A stretch of DNA of 6,060 nucleotides from Paenibacillaceae bacterium (GTDB taxonomy: Bacteria > Bacillota > Bacilli > Paenibacillales > NBRC-103111), in assembly GCA_020697475.1 (NCBI GenBank), contig JAJFMO010000249.1:1-6060 (forward strand), in the 5' to 3' direction. The translations under genes were made by a program, and so were the position numbers. How positions within the stretch are numbered: position 1 is the stretch's first letter; every line of letters starts with the position of its first letter. Below the pieces are notes generated by a model that saw only the letters and a program-made list of their open reading frames with translations, was not told the origin of the DNA and searched no databases. Positions 4,501-6,060 of the stretch are shown here, piece by piece.

Positions 4501-6060
4501 GCAAATTGCCCGTAGTCACCTGCTCCGAGGCATAGGTGGACTGAGCGCCTTCAACCTGGATTGTTGCCGCATCGGCTGTTCCGACCGTGATGTTCCGGGA
4601 TGCCGCTGCAATCGAAGGTGCTTGGCCTTGGCGTTCGCCGGTGACCGTCACCTCATAAGTTCCTCCCGGCAATCCCGCAGGGAAATTAGCGATCCCTTGG
4701 CTGTCCGTCACCACTTTCTGATCGCCGATGGTTACATAGACACTGGCGGCTACGGTCGTTGCTTGCCTGCCGTAAACCCAGTCCCAGACGGTCTGCTGCA
4801 CTTGAATGCCGAAGGGCTGACTCGGCGCGGGAACAAGCGGCGTCGGCACGATCGATTGGACGAGCTGAGTGTCCAGACCGCTGTAATAGACGGTAATGTC
4901 GTCCCCATCGCGCACCTTGTAATCGTACAGGCCGAGCTGGTTCGTCTGGTCAAAATCCCACGCGCCTTGGCGCTTGACGTTGTACAACCAATAGCCTGTT
5001 GCCGAGCTGGCCAGGGCGGTATTGGCATCGACGTTGATCGAGTCAACGTAATGGGCATCGGTGGCGTGGTATGGCAATCCGGATTGATCAAGGAGCCGTG
5101 TCAATGCTTCATAGGCTGTGGAAGCCGATACGGAGCCTTCGACGACGACGCCATTCAATCCGTCCACATGAACGGTCACATAGGCTTCGGTTGTCGACGT
5201 GGCGTTGCTAAGAATCGCTTCGAAGGCTTGATCGGACTTGCCGGTGAACGTGCGATAAGCCGCCAGAGCGATCAGCGCTTGCTGGGTTGCCGCCGCATCC
5301 GTCTGCCCGCCTCGCAGATGAGCAAAACCGCCGTCGGCTTGCCGGTAAGTAAACAGGTAGGACAGCAGATTGCCGTTTGCCTTGGCGAAATTGCCTTGGC
5401 CGGCATCCAGCCCAAGCGCGGAAAGGGCGATGACCACCTGTGCGGCGCTTTCGCTGTTTTCGCCCAGGTCGTTAAAGCCGCCGTTATTCAGTTGGCGCGT
5501 GGACAGCCAGCGGACAGCGGCATCTGTAGCTTGCCGGACGTCGTCTCGCGCGGTGTACGGCGCCAATGAGGCAATGACGGCTGCAGTGATATCGACGTTG
5601 CTCTGGAAACTTGCGGCAAGTGACCAGCCGTCGTCGGCGTTCTTGTGCGCGAGCAGCCAGTCGATCAGCTTGTCGGCCGTCCACTTGGCATCGGCAGGTA
5701 CGGAATAGGCGCCGCTGTTCAGCACCTGCAAGGCATAAATCGCTCCATTGACCCCTTGAGCGGTCAAGGAGTCACTGCCCACGATATCGGCGATCAAATT
5801 ATAACTGGCGACGTCCTCCGGGTTGCCCCCGGCTGCCTTCACCGCCAGAGCGAGCCGCGCGTAATCGGTAACCAGGTTCAGTTTGCCCGACGATTGCTGC
5901 AACGTTGCGGCTGCCGCGGCCAAGTAAGAAGACGGGACGGTTTTACCGGCTTGCGCCAGTGCGTAGGCGTCCCAATCGGTGAGGGCGCCCCCGGCTCGGC
6001 TAATAATGTTGTCGGCTGCGCCGTCGATCGCTTGCTGGACCGTGACTTGCCCGCGCTCAG
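1577..6060 (-). CDS. Large S-layer-anchored protein: alpha/alpha barrels, three DUF4430, ZU5-like, three SLH (5' end outside window)
   Basis: The open frame runs from the right edge (first whole codon 6058-6056) to TGA at 1579-1577, giving 1493 visible residues and no cysteine. Domains by visible residue: 1-277 alpha/alpha barrel with prenyltransferase/squalene-oxidase-type motifs (NADDGW, QLNNGGF, QADGGFAH); 291-395 DUF4430; 416-492 carboxypeptidase-regulatory-like; 497-593 DUF4430; 604-687 second regulatory-like repeat; 700-806 DUF4430; 823-900 helical linker; 903-1011 ZU5-like; 1020-1288 second barrel; 1305-1486 three SLH domains. The SLH domains should hold it non-covalently on a wall polymer outside the cell. 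The signal peptide must lie beyond the window. A TTG at 5923 is not the start, because barrel-homologous sequence continues upstream. The barrel plus DUF4430 pairing resembles transcobalamin and intrinsic factor, suggesting ligand capture for the linked ECF transporter. An enzymatic terpene-cyclase role is unlikely, since no DXDD motif sits in a barrel. Confidence 0.92.
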   Translation of the reverse strand, partial: ERGQVTVQQAIDGAADNIISRAGGALTDWDAYALAQAGKTVPSSYLAAAAATLQQSSGKLNLVTDYARLALAVKAAGGNPEDVASYNLIADIVGSDSLTAQGVNGAIYALQVLNSGAYSVPADAKWTADKLIDWLLAHKNADDGWSLAASFQSNVDITAAVIASLAPYTARDDVRQATDAAVRWLSTRQLNNGGFNDLGENSESAAQVVIALSALGLDAGQGNFAKANGNLLSYLFTYRQADGGFAHLRGGQTDAAATQQALIALAAYRTFTGKSDQAFEAILSNATSTTEAYVTVHVDGLNGVVVEGSVSASTAYEALTRLLDQSGLPYHATDAHYVDSINVDANTALASSATGYWLYNVKRQGAWDFDQTNQLGLYDYKVRDGDDITVYYSGLDTQLVQSIVPTPLVPAPSQPFGIQVQQTVWDWVYGRQATTVAASVYVTIGDQKVVTDSQGIANFPAGLPGGTYEVTVTGERQGQAPSIAAASRNITVGTADAATIQVEGAQSTYASEQVTTGNLLTTLQDLLTVRHIPYQITNYSFGKMFTAIGTDKDFWSYAVRRQGQWEIPQVGMSAYALSPGDTAVVYIGGVDADYHPTTWLVDSVAFNPAQPKAGQSFTVTVMKTLGNGESVPAQGAKVQIGTQSAVTDSQGIASFPGLSEGSYTVDVTGYVAGQAPNLVHYSTSAAIAPSGSSGGPIASLPYVSLQVSGGSVNGTIYPVTQVSLQNGDTPYSVLARSLGAGRVATSGSGSRLYVQGIDGLFEFDHGPLSGWVYSVNGQFPSGSAGTYTLSNGDTVAWLYTVDGGKDTNGNNGGNVTGGGSIYASPASDTSLAPDVTAALAGIGLSYKNEQPVGQAPTSTALVHADRSMDAGQAEQLSKDLKANQVDVEQKVATGATAVVTDSQEEVKLQIPAQALSGETAISVKEIPGNGRNELISSLYEFGPSGLKFAEPVLLSLKIPLQQNMIDHPERLALVWLNEQTGQWIPIPAVIDAETGTVTGRTDHFTKYAVIDKTLLTSTKADPRIAPAMERASKWLLQQSELSDWGAYALHQAGAAIPGTYAAAVEQGLKDRDGNLRNVTDYERMALGSLAAGLDPRNVGGYDLMERIYNNDRMTLQGSNGPIYALIALQRGGVDVPGDAEWTMQKLLDWLLGMQNADGSWPLVQGDEGNVDLTGAALSALSPYVGSKQVRSAMEKAAGWLASVQLENGGFALEGTDNSESAAQVLWGLSVAGVDPLGERFVKSGHDMITHLLAFQRDDGGFAHELGGAADSIATEQTLLALAAYRSLTGGAGATNGAGASGTATAYADAADISPWALPYVDQAAVFGLMEGVGAADGGASRFEPGREVKRSEFAAILLRLLGVEPAAEPASPFADVAPDAWYSGVVGAAVKLGIVNGISDTEFAPDRPITREQMALMLARALKLEAPAAGSGAEFADAADIDASALPAIRAVAAGGLMDGADAGRFLPQEAATREMAATVAVRAYEYRRGVER
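1601..2146 (-). other. Three SLH cell-wall anchoring domains
   Basis: Three SLH domains end the protein: about 1970..2146 (FGLMEGVG, FEPGREVKRSEF), 1784..1948 (FADVAPDAWYSGVV, GIVNGISDTEFAPDRPITRE) and 1601..1762 (GGLMDGADAGRFLPQEAATRE). The polymer-binding TRAE-like motif reads KRSE, TREQ and TREM, keeping the arginine in each. SLH triplets bind pyruvylated secondary wall polymers, so this end should be fixed in the wall. The third is the most divergent. Confidence 0.93.
2195..3001 (-). other. Alpha/alpha barrel domain 2
   Basis: This is a complete second helical barrel with SDWGAYALHQAG, VTDYERMAL, NGPIYAL, KLLDWLLGMQNADGSW, NVDLTGA, QLENGGF, NSESAAQV, RDDGGFAH and LLALAAYR. By hand count about 116 of 244 aligned positions are identical to barrel 1, at an offset of 1015-1016 residues with only one small gap. 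It sits next to the SLH anchor with no DUF4430 after it. Confidence 0.85.
3026..3352 (-). other. ZU5-like beta domain with an HFT motif
   Basis: The segment reads VKLQIPAQALSGETAISVKE, YEFGPSGLKFAEPVLLSLKI, LALVWLNEQTGQWIPIP and GTVTGRTDHFTKYAV. This is the layout of ZU5-like domains found in many Gram-positive surface proteins. The conserved end, H-F-T at 3052-3044, corresponds in position to the H-F-S of eukaryotic ZU5 domains, where some members self-cleave. Whether this one does is not known. It joins the DUF4430 block to barrel 2. Confidence 0.7.
3641..3961 (-). other. DUF4430 domain 3 (canonical type)
   Basis: This is the clearest DUF4430 domain in the large protein: VSLQVSGGSVNGTIYPV, GDTPYSVLARSLG, YVQGIDGLFEFDHGPLSGW, VYSVNGQ, GDTVAWLYTVDGGKD. 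It shares the E-F-D-x-G-P-x-S-G-W core, V-N-G turn and W-L-Y-T-x-D-x-G-K-D end with the lipoprotein encoded next door. A Gly/Asn-rich flexible linker (NGNNGGNVTGGG) follows directly, separating the binding block from the wall-proximal half. Confidence 0.85.
3998..4249 (-). repeat. Carboxypeptidase-regulatory-like beta repeat 2
   Basis: This is the second copy of the spacer module. It reads FTVTVMKTLGNGESVPAQGA, KVQIGTQSAVTDSQGIASFP, GSYTVDVTGYVAGQAP. It carries a short loop (NGESVPAQG) in place of the longer WDWVYGRQATT segment of copy 1. It sits between DUF4430 domains 2 and 3. Confidence 0.65.
4280..4570 (-). other. DUF4430 domain 2 (divergent type)
   Basis: The domain begins with ATIQVEGAQSTYASEQV, has a helix (LLTTLQDLLTVRHIPYQIT), then DFWSYAVRRQGQWEIP and SAYALSPGDTAVVYIGG. 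It matches domain 1 in layout and in the W-x-Y-x-V-x-R-Q-G core (WLYNVKRQG against WSYAVRRQG). The two are therefore likely tandem copies of one subtype, distinct from domain 3. Confidence 0.7.
4583..4813 (-). repeat. Carboxypeptidase-regulatory-like beta repeat 1
   Basis: This is a small beta-sandwich spacer with the typical pattern VYVTIGDQKVVTDSQGIANF, then LPGGTYEVTVTG and GQAP. It is paired with a second copy at 3998..4249; both share VTDSQGIAxFP and (G/S)(T/S)Y-V-VTG followed by GQAP. Such modules commonly separate functional domains in surface proteins. DUF4430 plus this repeat forms a unit that occurs twice in tandem. Confidence 0.65.
4874..5188 (-). other. DUF4430 domain 1 (divergent type)
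   Basis: A beta-rich domain follows barrel 1. It starts at YVTVHVDGLNGVVVEGSV, has a helix (AYEALTRLLDQSGLPYHAT), then GYWLYNVKRQGAW and GLYDYKVRDGDDITVYY. The final G-x-x-x-Y-x-x-x-D-G-D-x-I strand pattern resembles the end of mammalian transcobalamin as I recall it. It lacks the FDxGPxSGW signature of domain 3, so it belongs to a different DUF4430 subtype. Confidence 0.72.
5228..6060 (-). other. Alpha/alpha barrel domain 1 of the surface protein (partial)
   Basis: This region encodes a helical repeat domain of the terpenoid-cyclase/prenyltransferase-like alpha6/alpha6 fold, the fold also used by the N-terminal domain of transcobalamin and intrinsic factor. Visible motifs in order are TDWDAYALAQAG, VTDYARLAL, NGAIYAL, KLIDWLLAHKNADDGW, NVDITAA, QLNNGGF, NSESAAQV, QADGGFAH and LIALAAYR. 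The first helix begins close to the window edge. Almost every motif recurs in barrel 2 at a constant spacing, so the two are an internal duplication. Confidence 0.82.

Noticed and set aside
4898..4909. D-G-D-D as a squalene-hopene cyclase DXDD catalytic motif
   Set aside because: It falls in a beta strand of DUF4430 domain 1 and not in a barrel, so it gives no support for a cyclase activity.
4109..5569. Long plus-strand open frame (486 codons)
   Set aside because: It is antisense to DUF4430 and barrel domains in the surface protein, with no recognisable motif or ribosome binding site. It is a compositional shadow.
5921..5923. TTG as the start codon of the large gene
   Set aside because: The frame stays open to the window edge and the upstream residues (TDWDAYALAQAG) match the start of barrel 2, so the gene begins outside the window.
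1..6060. Promoters, terminators, riboswitches, RNA genes, CRISPR arrays or mobile elements
   Set aside because: The window is continuous coding sequence on the minus strand with overlapping genes. I saw no intergenic space, no direct repeat array and no transposase-like sequence.

Overview
The window reads as part of a Gram-positive, Paenibacillaceae-like genome (Paenibacillus, Cohnella or a relative). This is inferred from C-terminal SLH wall-anchoring domains, a typical bacterial lipobox, a ZU5-like module of the kind common in surface proteins of that group, an ECF-type transporter subunit, and high G+C at third codon positions. No 16S or marker gene is present, so the placement is provisional.

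All genes are on the minus strand and form one tightly packed transcription unit read from high to low coordinates, with no intergenic space. (1) 6060..1577 is the 3' part of a very large modular surface protein: 1493 codons are visible and the N-terminus lies beyond the right edge. Its order is alpha/alpha barrel, DUF4430, carboxypeptidase-regulatory-like repeat, DUF4430, second such repeat, DUF4430, helical linker, ZU5-like domain, second alpha/alpha barrel, three SLH domains. (2) 1580..762 is a 272-residue lipoprotein with one C-terminal DUF4430 domain on a long Pro/Ala/Ser tether. (3) 765..1 is an EcfT/CbiQ-type ECF transporter membrane subunit, 255 codons visible, with its 3' end beyond the left edge. 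Both gene junctions are ATGA stop/start overlaps.

The three genes make sense as one nutrient-capture pathway. DUF4430 is the bacterial relative of the C-terminal domain of transcobalamin and intrinsic factor, and those vitamin B12 carriers pair it with an alpha6/alpha6 barrel. The large protein carries the same pairing, with duplicated barrels and three DUF4430 copies, and is anchored in the cell wall. The lipoprotein would hold a further DUF4430 domain at the membrane, and EcfT would supply the energy-coupling membrane part of the importer. A surface-to-membrane relay for cobalamin, another corrinoid or another small ligand is the main hypothesis. The substrate is not shown by the sequence, and the S component and ATPases are not in the window.

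No promoter, terminator, RNA gene, mobile element or CRISPR array was seen. The whole window is coding.
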